Shown here piece after piece: positions 1 through 9,455 of a stretch of 64,000 bases of DNA. Every line of letters begins with the position of its first letter. Position 1 is the first letter of the stretch. Origin of the DNA: Marinifilum fragile JCM 15579 (lineage in GTDB: Bacteria; Bacteroidota; Bacteroidia; Bacteroidales; Marinifilaceae). Position numbers and translations under genes: made by a program. Location of the stretch: assembly GCF_001310955.1 (NCBI RefSeq), contig NZ_BAZX01000011.1:1-64000 (forward strand), written 5' to 3'. The notes under the pieces are model-generated. The model saw only the letters and a program-made list of their open reading frames with translations, searched no databases and was not told the origin of the DNA.

Positions 1-109
1 CGTCCGTAATCCACCCAATTAAATTTACCCGAAATAATTACCTTTAAAAGGTTTGTAAAATAAATTAGCTAATTTTGCGGTCGATTATCGACTAATAATC
101 AATATATAT

Positions 110-1264
110 ATGACAGAAAATAAGGAACCAAAAGGGAAATGCGCAGGCTGTGCATCCAATAAAAGAGACCATCGTATGTTGGCTGGTAAGCTTGATGTTT
201 ACGATTGGTTGAAAGATGTTCCTGAAAGTGCACAATGTCCGGATGTTGTTGAAATAAAATTTAAGAATACCCGTAAAGGATTCTATTCAAATACAAATCA
301 ATTAAGATTACAAAGAGGTGATGTGGTAGCAGTTGAAGCATCACCAGGACATGATATCGGGATTGTATCCTTAACAGGCGATTTGGTTGTGGAACAAATG
401 CGCAAACAAAAGCTTGATCCGAATACATACGAGGCAAAAAAAGTCTACAGAAAGGCAAAGCCTGTTGATATCGAAAAATGGCATGAAGCCATTGCACTGG
501 AACACAAAACAATGATTAAAGCTCGCCAAATATCTGCTGAATTAAGGCTGGATATGAAAATTGGCGATGTTGAATATCAGGGAGATAAAACAAAAGCAAT
601 TTTCTACTATATAGCTGATGATAGAGTTGACTTTAGACAGTTGATTAAAGTATTGGCAGAGCAATTCAAAATCAGAATTGAAATGCGCCAAATTGGTGCA
701 CGACAGGAAGCTGGACGAATTGGAGGTATTGGCCCTTGTGGTAGAGAACTTTGTTGTTCAACCTGGATTACCAACTTTGTTTCGGTAACAACCAATGCAG
801 CTCGTTACCAGGAGATTTCATTAAATCCTCAGAAACTTGCCGGGCAATGTGGAAAACTGAAGTGTTGTTTGAATTTTGAGTTGGATTGCTATATCGATGC
901 TCAAAAGGATTTCCCGAATACAAGTATTCCGTTGGAAACCAAGGATGGAACAGCTTATCATCAGAAAACAGATATTTTCAAGAGATTAATGTGGTATTCA
1001 TTCGATAAGTTCAATTCGATGAATATGGTGCAGGTTTCTGTTGATAGAGTGAAGGAAATTATTCGCTTGAACAAGAAAGGAATCAAGGTAGATAAATTGG
1101 TGTCAGAAAAATCAACTGACAACAAAAAATCTTTGGACTACGAAAATGTTGTAGGTCAGGATAGCTTGAACCGATTCGATAAGAAGGAAAATCCGAATAA
1201 ACGAAGAGGAAAAAGAAAATTCCGTCGTAAACCAAGAAAACCAAACAAGCCAGCAAAGTCATGA
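110..1264 (+). CDS. ricT: PSP1-domain protein, RicT/YaaT family
   Basis: RicT-type PSP1 protein of 384 aa. In Bacillus, RicT (YaaT) works with RicA and RicF in an Fe-S-containing complex that affects RNA processing; the Bacteroidota role is less defined. Visible cysteines are C11 and C14 at the N-terminus, C210/C215/C216 in a CGRELCC motif and C247/C252/C253 in a GQCGKLKCC motif, the expected metal-ligand pattern. The C-terminal ~45 residues are Lys/Arg-rich and probably disordered. The ATG follows an AT-rich leader without a clear Shine-Dalgarno. The stop overlaps the gldH start (ATGA), so the two are translationally coupled, a ricT-gldH pairing usual in Bacteroidota. Confidence 0.9.
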   Translation: MTENKEPKGKCAGCASNKRDHRMLAGKLDVYDWLKDVPESAQCPDVVEIKFKNTRKGFYSNTNQLRLQRGDVVAVEASPGHDIGIVSLTGDLVVEQMRKQKLDPNTYEAKKVYRKAKPVDIEKWHEAIALEHKTMIKARQISAELRLDMKIGDVEYQGDKTKAIFYYIADDRVDFRQLIKVLAEQFKIRIEMRQIGARQEAGRIGGIGPCGRELCCSTWITNFVSVTTNAARYQEISLNPQKLAGQCGKLKCCLNFELDCYIDAQKDFPNTSIPLETKDGTAYHQKTDIFKRLMWYSFDKFNSMNMVQVSVDRVKEIIRLNKKGIKVDKLVSEKSTDNKKSLDYENVVGQDSLNRFDKKENPNKRRGKRKFRRKPRKPNKPAKS

Positions 1265-1734
1265 ACAAATTGATTTGGATTTTTTGCGTGGCAGTAATTG
1301 TACTGTCAAACCAATCGTGCGATTCCAATCGTGTTTATGAAGAGTATAAAGAAATTCCGGATTATACCTGGGACATGAACAATACTCTTCGCTTTGAAGT
1401 GGAAGTTACCGATACCATTAGTGTTCACAATTTGTATATCAATGTTAGGAATACTGGTGGATATGCATACAGCAATCTTTGGTTGTTTGTGAAGAGAACT
1501 TCGCCAGATGGAAATGTTGTTGAAGATAAGTTCGAATGTAGTTTGGCTACCGAAAAAGGAAAATGGTTTGGTAGCGGATTTGGTGATATTTTCGATTTAC
1601 AAGTTCCGTTTAAACAGAATGTAGTATTCCAAAGGTCTGGGGTTTACGTATTTGAAATTGTGCAAGGAATGCGCGATGAGGAATTGAAAGAAGTAGTGAA
1701 TATTGGCTTAAGACTTGAGAAAGCAAATCAATAA
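1261..1734 (+). CDS. gldH: Gliding motility lipoprotein GldH
   Basis: A 157-aa lipoprotein. The signal peptide ends in a lipobox (LSNQSC, lipidated C20). The body has the GldH pattern: a short N-terminal strand region, an RNTGGYAYSNLW-like segment and an all-beta fold. GldH is needed for gliding and for the type IX secretion machinery in Flavobacterium johnsoniae; its biochemical function is unknown. It overlaps ricT by 4 nt and precedes trmB by 18 nt, so the genes probably form one transcript. With porW and porX further on, it indicates a T9SS-bearing organism. Confidence 0.88.
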   Translation: MNKLIWIFCVAVIVLSNQSCDSNRVYEEYKEIPDYTWDMNNTLRFEVEVTDTISVHNLYINVRNTGGYAYSNLWLFVKRTSPDGNVVEDKFECSLATEKGKWFGSGFGDIFDLQVPFKQNVVFQRSGVYVFEIVQGMRDEELKEVVNIGLRLEKANQ

Positions 1735-1752
1735 AATTTTTAGCGTTTAGTC

Positions 1753-2496
1753 GTGGGAAAGAATAAATTACAGCGTTTTGCTGAGATGGATACATTTGAT
1801 AATGTATTTCAACCTACTCATAAAGAGGTTTGGGAAACAAATTATCATTTGAAAGGAAAGTGGAATAAAGAAGTTTTTAAAAATGATAATCCAATTGTTT
1901 TAGAAGTTGGATGCGGAAAAGGAGAGTATACAGTAGGTTTAGCACGTAAATTTCCGAATAAAAACTTTATTGGAATTGACATAAAAGGCGCAAGAATGTG
2001 GCGCGGTGCCAAAACCGCTATTGAAGAAGGTTTGGGTAATGTCGGGTTTATAAGAACCAAAGCTGAACTTCTTGAATCGATTTTTGATTCAGGTGAGATT
2101 TCTGAAATCTGGATTACCTTTCCTGATCCACAAATGAAAAAGGAAAGAAAAAGACTTACCGGAACACGCTTTCTGAAGTTATACTCGAACCTGTTGACCA
2201 GAGATGGAATTATTCACCTGAAATCGGATAGTAATTTCTTGTATGAATATACTTCGTATGTGATTAAGGAAAACTCTCTTTCGGTTGATGTTGACACCAA
2301 TGACTTGTACAATTCAGGGAAGGCTGATGATATTCTTTCTATCAGAACATTTTACGAACAGCAATTTCTTAACAGAGGAATTCCAATTAAGTATTTAAAG
2401 TTCAGGCTTGATGGAAAAACTGAATTTATTGAGCCAGATGTTGAGATTGAATTGGATTCCTACAGAAGTTTTGGTAGAGAGAAGCGCAAACAATAA
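1753..2496 (+). CDS. trmB: tRNA (guanine(46)-N7)-methyltransferase
   Basis: TrmB methylates N7 of G46 in the variable loop of tRNAs using SAM. The 247-aa protein has the Rossmann SAM motif EVGCGKGEYT (residues 51-60), a GIDIKGARMWRGAK segment after it, and the TrmB signature ITFPDPQMKKERKR in place of the usual FPDPWPKxRHxKRR. The start is GTG at 1753; no in-frame ATG precedes the conserved core closely enough. It abuts the next gene directly (stop at 2496, ATG at 2497), consistent with an operon from ricT to the alkyltransferase-like gene. Confidence 0.92.
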   Translation: MGKNKLQRFAEMDTFDNVFQPTHKEVWETNYHLKGKWNKEVFKNDNPIVLEVGCGKGEYTVGLARKFPNKNFIGIDIKGARMWRGAKTAIEEGLGNVGFIRTKAELLESIFDSGEISEIWITFPDPQMKKERKRLTGTRFLKLYSNLLTRDGIIHLKSDSNFLYEYTSYVIKENSLSVDVDTNDLYNSGKADDILSIRTFYEQQFLNRGIPIKYLKFRLDGKTEFIEPDVEIELDSYRSFGREKRKQ

Positions 2497-2835
2497 ATGT
2501 CTGATCTGTACGATAAAATTTACGAAGTAGTTCGGAAAATTCCTGTTGGAAGAGCTACCAGTTATGGTGCCATTGCCAGGTTTGTGGGATCTCCCAGGGG
2601 TTCCAGAATGGTTGGTTGGGCCATGAATCAATCACACTCTAGCAAAGCATATGTTCCAGCACATCGAGTAGTAAATCGTTTGGGAATGCTAAGTGGAAAA
2701 CATCATTTTCCAGGTGAAAATTTAATGCAAGAGCTTCTCGAGAATGAAGGAATTGTTGTGATTGATGACCAAATACAAGACTTCGACAAAATATTTTGGG
2801 ATCCCATGAAAGAACTTGACTGGGATTCTATTTAA
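2497..2835 (+). CDS. Alkyltransferase-like (MGMT-fold) DNA-binding protein
   Basis: A 112-aa protein with the winged-helix fold of O6-alkylguanine-DNA alkyltransferase C-terminal domains: IPVGRATSYGAIA (helix-turn-helix), then VPAHRVVN. The PCHR active-site motif is PAHR here (A55 replaces the alkyl-accepting Cys), so it should bind alkylated DNA without repairing it by methyl transfer. That is the hallmark of alkyltransferase-like (ATL) proteins, which hand O6-alkylguanine lesions to nucleotide excision repair. It directly follows trmB with no gap. Confidence 0.88.
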   Translation: MSDLYDKIYEVVRKIPVGRATSYGAIARFVGSPRGSRMVGWAMNQSHSSKAYVPAHRVVNRLGMLSGKHHFPGENLMQELLENEGIVVIDDQIQDFDKIFWDPMKELDWDSI

Positions 2836-2851
2836 ATTCAGTCTAAATATA

Positions 2852-2859
2852 TACCTTTG
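2852..2859 (+). promoter_or_regulatory. Candidate -7 promoter element upstream of mrp
   Basis: TACCTTTG matches the Bacteroidota -7 consensus TAnnTTTG, 85 nt upstream of the mrp ATG and just after the preceding stop. No convincing -33 TTG at the expected spacing, so the call is weak. Confidence 0.4.
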
Positions 2860-2944
2860 TTGGTATCTTATCGAATTCAATATCAGCAATGCTTGAAAGA
2901 AATTCGATCCAAAAAATACATTAAAGAATTAATATTCATAAATC

Positions 2945-3976
2945 ATGAGTTACACTCAAAAGCAAATTACGGACGCTTTAAAATTGGTTCAATATCCTGG
3001 TACCGATAAGGATATCATGGGGTTGGATATGGTTCGTAATATTAAAATTGAAGGAAAGAAAATTGGTTTCGATTTGGTATTCCAAAAATCAGACGATCCT
3101 AATATTGTTCCCTTGAAAAAAGCCTGTGTATCAGCTGTTTTAAAATTTGTTGATAGGGAAGCTGAAATCAAAGGAAACATTAAAGTAAAGGCAATGCATG
3201 TGGTTGAAGAACCAAAAGTTTTGCCAAAAGTTAAAAATATTATTGCTGTTGCATCAGGTAAAGGTGGTGTTGGAAAATCTACCGTATCATCGAACTTGGC
3301 AGTTGCACTGGCGAAAGCCGGAGCAAAAGTTGGTTTAATTGATGCCGACATTTATGGTCCTTCGGTTCCATTGATGTTTGGAGCAGAGTCAGCTCGCCCG
3401 AACCTTGTTAATGTAGATGGTAAGGATTTGATTGAGCCACATGAGGCTTATGGTGTAAAAATGCTTTCTATTGGTTTCTTTGTTGATCCTGCTCAGGCTA
3501 CTGTTTGGCGTGGACCTATGGCTTCCAATGCATTAAAGCAGATGATTGAAGAAGGAAACTGGGGAGAGTTGGATTACGTTTTAATCGACTTGCCACCAGG
3601 AACCAGTGATATTCACCTTACTTTGGTTCAAACAGTTCCTGTAACGGGAGCCATTGTGGTAAGTACGCCACAAGAGGTTGCTTTGGCTGATGCTGTAAAA
3701 GGAATTAGCATGTTCGAAGGACCTGGGGTTAATGTTCCTGTATTAGGAATGGTTGAAAATATGGCTTGGTTTACTCCTGCTGAATTGCCTGAAAATAAAT
3801 ACTATATTTTCGGTAAAGATGGATGTAAAAAACTAGCAGAAGAAAAAGGAATCGAATTGCTAGGTCAAATTCCTATTGTTCAAAGTATTCGCGAAGGTGG
3901 AGATAATGGAAAACCTGCTGCCGTGAACGAAGATTCTGTAGTTGGCATGCTTTCGCCGATTTGGCTGCTAAATTAA
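2945..3976 (+). CDS. mrp: Mrp/NBP35-type iron-sulfur carrier ATPase (frameshifted C-terminus)
   Basis: Mrp/ApbC P-loop ATPases carry and deliver Fe-S clusters. Residues 1-90 are a MIP18 (DUF59) domain; the Walker A is deviant (SGKGGVGKST, about 104-113). The segment ENMAWFTPAELPENKYYIFG is the form I associate with Bacteroidota, lacking the CxxC. The reading frame ends early at 3976, but a one-base insertion (G) between 3949 and 3950 gives GMAFADLAAKLNAAVDARNQ and runs to a TAA at 4039-4041, a 365-aa protein with a normal Mrp C-terminus. The last ~8 residues read here are therefore out of frame. A clean terminator follows at 4066, showing that the gene ended at 4041. Confidence 0.92.
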   Translation: MSYTQKQITDALKLVQYPGTDKDIMGLDMVRNIKIEGKKIGFDLVFQKSDDPNIVPLKKACVSAVLKFVDREAEIKGNIKVKAMHVVEEPKVLPKVKNIIAVASGKGGVGKSTVSSNLAVALAKAGAKVGLIDADIYGPSVPLMFGAESARPNLVNVDGKDLIEPHEAYGVKMLSIGFFVDPAQATVWRGPMASNALKQMIEEGNWGELDYVLIDLPPGTSDIHLTLVQTVPVTGAIVVSTPQEVALADAVKGISMFEGPGVNVPVLGMVENMAWFTPAELPENKYYIFGKDGCKKLAEEKGIELLGQIPIVQSIREGGDNGKPAAVNEDSVVGMLSPIWLLN

Positions 3977-4065
3977 ATGCAGCTGTTGATGCAAGAAATC
4001 AAAAATCAGCACCAACTGAACGTGTGAAAATTACGCGATAAGAATATAAAACCATATAAAGAGAG

Positions 4066-4091
4066 AAGGAGCATTTATTGCTCCTTTTTTT
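4066..4091 (+). terminator. Rho-independent terminator after mrp
   Basis: Stem AAGGAGCA (4066-4073) pairs with TGCTCCTT (4079-4086), 5-nt loop, followed by a T tract. It lies 25 nt after the restored mrp stop. Confidence 0.85.
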
Positions 4092-4267
4092 ATTCCTTGA
4101 ATAGAACTATTTTTAGATTTTATTTAATAAATTTCAGTTTTTGGAATAATAAAAATCAACAGATATCAGTTATACCATTTTGGGAATCTAATAAACTCAG
4201 AATAATACCAGTAGCTTTTGTAAATAAATAGCGAAGCTTAGGGTGTTATCAAACAAAACATTTAGCC

Positions 4268-7200
4268 TTGACTCGTAAACTAATTCAACAAACCTTAACG
4301 ATAATAGCCATTCTGATTTTTGCATATGCATGTTCTAATCAGAAAAATACTTTCATGAGCCGTCAGTATCATGCTCTTACCACACATTATAATGTGTATT
4401 TTAATGGTAAAGAGAGCTTGAAGGAAGGTGAGCAAAAAATTAAGAACGGACTTCAGGAAAATTACACCATTTTACTGCCTGTTTTCGAATATCAGAACCC
4501 AGCTGCCAGATCTTTGTCTTTTTCGAGCATGGATAGAGCTCTTGAGAAAGCAACTAAGGCCATTAAAATTCACTCTATTACGCGCAAGCCGAAGCGTAAA
4601 AAAGGAAATCAGTCAGAAAAAAACAAGGAGTTTCGTAAAAAGAAAGAGTACAACAATTGGATTGATGATTGTTACATGTTGATTGGAAAGGCCCAATTTT
4701 ACAAGGGTGAATATCATGTTGCCGAGAAAGCTTATGATTTTATCATTAGAGAATATCCAGAGTCGGATTTGATTGCTGAGGCAAAATTATGGAAGGCAGT
4801 TAGTTTAATTGATAGAGGTGAGTTTATTGCAGGTGGGGAAATTTTGGAAAGGCTTTCGAATGATAACAATTTATCGAAAGATGATTTGGTTCGTATAGAA
4901 GCTTTGCAAGCAGATGCAGCAATAAGACAAAAGCGATTTGAAGATGCTGTTCCTGCTTTGGAAAGATGCATTGCCATATCGAAAGACAAATACGCAAAAG
5001 CGAGGTATTATTATTTGTTGGCGCAACTTCATCAAAAGTTAGATAATCCGAGCGAGGCATCAAGAGCGTTTCAGGAATTGATTGATTTGAATGCGAGTTA
5101 TGAGATGACTTTTAATGCAAAAATTAGTCGTGCTCTATCGTATACCGGTGCTGAAAATGGTGAGGAAATAAGAAAAGGCTTGCGCAAAATGTTGCGTGAT
5201 GAGAAGAACAAGGAGTACAAAGATCAGATTTATTATGCAATGGCAGAAATGGATGTTGTAGATGAGAATATGGAATCTGCAATCTCTAATTACTGGGAAT
5301 CAACCAAAGTTTCTTTGTACAATGAGAATCAAAAGGCCATTTCATTTTTAAAGCTGGGTGATTATTATTTTGGAGAGGAAACTTACCCGAAAGCTCAGAT
5401 GTGTTACGATAGTTCGATGACCTATTTGGGTAGTGATTATCCTAATTATAGAAAAATATCCGAAAGAGTCGGGAATCTTACTGAATTGGTGAATAACCTG
5501 AATATGGTTGTTCGTGAAGATAGCTTGCAAAGGGTTGCTTTAATGAGTAAGACCGATAGAGATAGGTTAATTAATGGCTTAATCAAGAAAATAAACGAAA
5601 AGGAAAGAGAAAAACAATTAATGGAGGCTGAAGCACAATCAGACAGAGCTTTCTTTAGTCAGAATAATATGCTTGGGAATTCTCGAAACAGAAATCAAAC
5701 CCAGGGGAATTGGTACTTCTATAATCCAACAAATATTGGATTGGGAAAATCGGAATTTCAACGCAAGTGGGGACGAAGAAAACTGGAAGATAATTGGAGA
5801 AGAAAGAATAGGTCTGATTATTCTGTTGAGGACATAGAAATTGCTTTAGAGCAAGAATCGAAAGATGATGTCAGTTCTCAATCACAGAAAAAAGATCCTA
5901 AGAGTAAAGAGTATTATTTGGTGGATTTACCAATGACAAAAGCTGCTATGGTAAAATCTGATGATAGAATTATGAAAGGTTTGTATCAGGCAGGATTGGT
6001 GTATGAGGAGAAACTGAATAATGAAGAGAAGGCACTTGAAAGTTTCGAGACTTTGTTGAAAAGATTTCCGGAAAATCCATATCTACTTTCAAGCTACTAT
6101 CATTGTTATGCAATCAATAAATCATTTGGCAGAAATTTAAAATCTGATTTCTACAAGAACAAAATACTAACTGAGTTTAAAGATAGTGAGTATGCAAAAG
6201 CATTGAGAGATCCAAATTACCAGTTAAAGCTCGATGCTGAATATCAAAGAGCACATCAGCTTTATGCACAAGCTTATGAGGATTTTCAGAACTACTACTA
6301 CTTTAGAGTGGTTAAAATCTGTAATGAAGGATTGTTAAGATATCCAGAAAGTGATCTTCGTCCGAGGTTTTTGTTTTTGAGAGCGTTGTGTGTAGGAAGA
6401 ACACAAAATGTTGATGTATTTAAGCAGTCCCTTGTGCAAGTGTTGGAAGCTAATCCAACCAAAGAAATAACCCAAACGGTTAAAGCGATTTTAGCTGGGT
6501 TGGAGAAAGGAGCTACACCTGTTGTTTACACAGAGAAAGATATGGAGTTGGCCCGACAAAACAGATTGCTTCGAAATTGGCGACTTGAAGATGAACAGGC
6601 AATGGTTGAAGTTAAGGACGATAAACCTAAAAAAGAAAAGCCGAAGAGTTTGTACAAGTTTAAAGCTGATGAGGAGCATTATTTTGTGTTGATGTTTTCT
6701 AAGCAAGATGGTGATCCGAACAGATCTTTGTTCAATATATCAAGATATAATGCAGATGCGTACAATAGTCGTACTTTTAAGGTGGATCGTCTATCATTGG
6801 ATAAGGATCACATCATGATCATGGTAAAAGGATTAAAAGACAAGGAGGATGCATTAAATTACTTTAACGGAATTATTACCAGTAATAAAGCATTTAGCGG
6901 ATTAGAAGATGTTGATTACAGGAATTTTATCATTTCTCATTCGAATTTTGAAATGCTGAAACAAGGTAAGGATATTGAGCAATACCTTGATTTTTACACC
7001 AAAAGCTATTTTAATGTAGAACGTAAGCCAAAACAATCTACGGTTAAGAAGCAAGGTAAGTTGGTGGCTGTAAACAACAATTTAGACTCTACGGCGTTTG
7101 TATTTAATCCGGCAGATAATCACAAGTTTATTCTGTTGGTTCCGGCACGTAAAGTTAATATCGGAAAGTTGAGAAATGATATTTACAATCACGACAAAGA

Positions 7201-7846
7201 TTATAGTGTGCTAAAAGAGCAATACGATGATGATTTAAATATGATTGTGGTAAACAATGTTGGCTCGAAACTTGATGCAATGAACTATTTCAGAAGTTTG
7301 GTTTCGAATGATGCAATTTATACTCAACTTGAGAAGGTTGATTATCGAAACTTTGTGATCAGTGAGGAGAATTTCAATAAGTTTTATGTAGAAAAAGCTT
7401 TGTTCCCATATTTGGATTTCTTTAAAAAGAATTATCTGGGTGCGAAGGATGAGGCTCCTGTTAAGAAAAAAGAGAAAGTCGTTCAAGATGGATTGTATCA
7501 ATTTGATGAAAAATTGCCACATTATTTCGCCTTGATTTACACAAGAGAGAATGTGAATAAGAAACAATTGATTTCAGGAATTAAGAAATATAATACAGGT
7601 CCATTAAAAATTGAAGTTCGTGAGTTGGATGATGAGCGAGATGTGCTATTGGTCGTGAACATGAGAAGCAAAAAGCAGGCAATGATGTATTTCCGTGCTA
7701 TTGTTACCAATCGTGATTTGTTTGCACCTGTGGAAAAAGTGGGATATCGCAATTTTGTGATTTCCGATGAGAACTTTAAGGTATTTGCGAAAGATGGAGA
7801 TACGGCTAAATATCTTCAATTCTTTAAAAAGTACTATTTGAAATAG
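4268..7846 (+). CDS. porW: T9SS/gliding TPR lipoprotein PorW (SprE)
   Basis: Large TPR lipoprotein (1192 aa) of the PorW/SprE family, an outer-membrane component required for type IX secretion. The lipobox is FAYAC with C22, and the conserved start of the mature protein (FMSRQYHALTTHYNVYFNG) follows. TPR-like helical repeats fill roughly residues 100-430 and 570-740, with a basic, Asn-rich low-complexity section between. The C-terminus holds three tandem repeats of ~110 residues starting near 800, 951 and 1083, each ending in a YRNF(I/V)IS..NF motif. The start is TTG at 4268: the frame is open back to a stop at 4229 without ATG, and the first ATG lies after the lipobox. porX follows 28 nt downstream. 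Confidence 0.88.
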   Translation: MTRKLIQQTLTIIAILIFAYACSNQKNTFMSRQYHALTTHYNVYFNGKESLKEGEQKIKNGLQENYTILLPVFEYQNPAARSLSFSSMDRALEKATKAIKIHSITRKPKRKKGNQSEKNKEFRKKKEYNNWIDDCYMLIGKAQFYKGEYHVAEKAYDFIIREYPESDLIAEAKLWKAVSLIDRGEFIAGGEILERLSNDNNLSKDDLVRIEALQADAAIRQKRFEDAVPALERCIAISKDKYAKARYYYLLAQLHQKLDNPSEASRAFQELIDLNASYEMTFNAKISRALSYTGAENGEEIRKGLRKMLRDEKNKEYKDQIYYAMAEMDVVDENMESAISNYWESTKVSLYNENQKAISFLKLGDYYFGEETYPKAQMCYDSSMTYLGSDYPNYRKISERVGNLTELVNNLNMVVREDSLQRVALMSKTDRDRLINGLIKKINEKEREKQLMEAEAQSDRAFFSQNNMLGNSRNRNQTQGNWYFYNPTNIGLGKSEFQRKWGRRKLEDNWRRKNRSDYSVEDIEIALEQESKDDVSSQSQKKDPKSKEYYLVDLPMTKAAMVKSDDRIMKGLYQAGLVYEEKLNNEEKALESFETLLKRFPENPYLLSSYYHCYAINKSFGRNLKSDFYKNKILTEFKDSEYAKALRDPNYQLKLDAEYQRAHQLYAQAYEDFQNYYYFRVVKICNEGLLRYPESDLRPRFLFLRALCVGRTQNVDVFKQSLVQVLEANPTKEITQTVKAILAGLEKGATPVVYTEKDMELARQNRLLRNWRLEDEQAMVEVKDDKPKKEKPKSLYKFKADEEHYFVLMFSKQDGDPNRSLFNISRYNADAYNSRTFKVDRLSLDKDHIMIMVKGLKDKEDALNYFNGIITSNKAFSGLEDVDYRNFIISHSNFEMLKQGKDIEQYLDFYTKSYFNVERKPKQSTVKKQGKLVAVNNNLDSTAFVFNPADNHKFILLVPARKVNIGKLRNDIYNHDKDYSVLKEQYDDDLNMIVVNNVGSKLDAMNYFRSLVSNDAIYTQLEKVDYRNFVISEENFNKFYVEKALFPYLDFFKKNYLGAKDEAPVKKKEKVVQDGLYQFDEKLPHYFALIYTRENVNKKQLISGIKKYNTGPLKIEVRELDDERDVLLVVNMRSKKQAMMYFRAIVTNRDLFAPVEKVGYRNFVISDENFKVFAKDGDTAKYLQFFKKYYLK

Positions 7847-7874
7847 ATTTTTGGTTTGATTTAATTGTGGAAGT

Positions 7875-9434
7875 GTGAAAGAAAATACGATACTTTGGGT
7901 TGATGATGAGATAGAGTTGTTAAAGCCTCATATTATTTTTTTAGAGGAAAAAGGGTACGCAGTGGTATCGTGTAATAACGCTTACGATGCACTTGATTTG
8001 GTAAAAGAATCACACTTTGATTTGGTACTATTGGATGAAAATATGCCAGGAATGAGTGGACTTGAAGCACTAAGTGAAATCAAATCGATTGATTCAGCTT
8101 TGCCAATTGTGATGATCACAAAAAGCGAGGAAGAAGACATTATGGATGAGGCTATCGGGAAGCAAATATCCGATTACCTGATTAAACCTGTAAATCCAAA
8201 GCAAATTCTGCTTACGCTTAAAAAGCACATCGATAAAAAGCGATTGGTTTCGGAGAAAACCACCATGGCCTATCAATCGAAATTTGGGCAAATGGGAATG
8301 GAAATTAACGACTGTCGCAATTTTGATGACTGGATGAAGATGTACCGAAAGTTGGTGTTTTGGGAATTGGAACTTTCCAATATCGAAGATTCTGGTATGG
8401 ATGAAATTCTAAGAATGCAGAAAACCGAGGCCAATAACCTATTCGCTCGCTTTGTAAAGAAAAATTACCTTTCCTGGATGGATCCTGAAGAAGAGGATAA
8501 GCCATTGCTTACACCTAATGTATTCAAAGAAAAAGTTTATCCATTGCTGGATCAGGGACAAAAGGTAGCCTTTATTTTAATTGACAATTTGCGTTACGAT
8601 CAGTGGCAAACATTGTATCCGGTAATTAGCGAATACTTTGTTCTTGAAGATGATTCGATGTATTATTCCATTCTTCCAACAGCTACTCAGTATGCGCGCA
8701 ATTCAATGTTTTCTGGTTTATCTCCTTTGGAAATCAAAAAAAGACACCCACAACATTGGATTGATGAGGACGAAGAAAGCAGCAAGAACATTCACGAAGA
8801 AGATTTTATAGGATTCCAACTGAAACGTCATTATAAGGATTATACCTATCATTACGAGAAAATCAACAATGAAAAAATGGGAGCAAAGGTATTGGATAAC
8901 CTAAAGTCCATTTTAAGTTCACAATTGAGTGTTTTTGTATACAATTTTGTTGACATGCTTTCTCATGCCAGAACCGAAAGTGAAATGATTCGGGAATTGG
9001 CAGCAGATGAGGCTGCCTATCGATCATTGACCTTATCGTGGTTTGAACATTCAATGTTGCTTGAATTAATTAAAAAGTTATCAGAACAGAATGTAAAGCT
9101 TGTAATAACTACCGATCATGGTTCAATTCGTGTGCAAAATCCTGTTAAAGTAATTGGCGACAGACAAACCAATACCAACTTGCGTTACAAGCAAGGAAAG
9201 AACCTGAATTATAAGTCGAAAGAGGTTTTTGAGGTTACAGAACCACGAAAAGCGAATTTACCGCAAGTAAATGTTAGTTCTTCTTATATCTTTGCATTCG
9301 GAGAGGACTTTTTGGCATACCCGAACAATTTTAATTATTACAGCTCTTATTATCGAAATACTTTCCAACATGGAGGAATTTCTTTAGAGGAGATGATTGT
9401 TCCACTGGTTACTTTAAGTCCAAAGAAAATTTAA
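7875..9434 (+). CDS. porX: T9SS response regulator PorX (REC + PglZ alkaline-phosphatase fold)
   Basis: PorX is the response regulator that, with the sensor PorY and sigma factor SigP, controls T9SS genes in Porphyromonas. Residues 1-120 are a receiver domain: acidic pocket D10/D11, phospho-acceptor D54 in LVLLDENMPG, switch T and K in MITK and LIKP. Residues ~200-510 are a PglZ/alkaline-phosphatase-superfamily domain with FILIDNLRYDQW (metal-binding D, R), an ATQYARNSMFSG segment (nucleophile region) and TTDHGS. PglZ domains of PorX hydrolyse nucleotide second messengers. GTG start at 7875. Adjacent to porW upstream and tsaE 21 nt downstream. Confidence 0.92.
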   Translation: MKENTILWVDDEIELLKPHIIFLEEKGYAVVSCNNAYDALDLVKESHFDLVLLDENMPGMSGLEALSEIKSIDSALPIVMITKSEEEDIMDEAIGKQISDYLIKPVNPKQILLTLKKHIDKKRLVSEKTTMAYQSKFGQMGMEINDCRNFDDWMKMYRKLVFWELELSNIEDSGMDEILRMQKTEANNLFARFVKKNYLSWMDPEEEDKPLLTPNVFKEKVYPLLDQGQKVAFILIDNLRYDQWQTLYPVISEYFVLEDDSMYYSILPTATQYARNSMFSGLSPLEIKKRHPQHWIDEDEESSKNIHEEDFIGFQLKRHYKDYTYHYEKINNEKMGAKVLDNLKSILSSQLSVFVYNFVDMLSHARTESEMIRELAADEAAYRSLTLSWFEHSMLLELIKKLSEQNVKLVITTDHGSIRVQNPVKVIGDRQTNTNLRYKQGKNLNYKSKEVFEVTEPRKANLPQVNVSSSYIFAFGEDFLAYPNNFNYYSSYYRNTFQHGGISLEEMIVPLVTLSPKKI

Positions 9435-9455
9435 ATTCAAAAGATTTAGCAGGAA

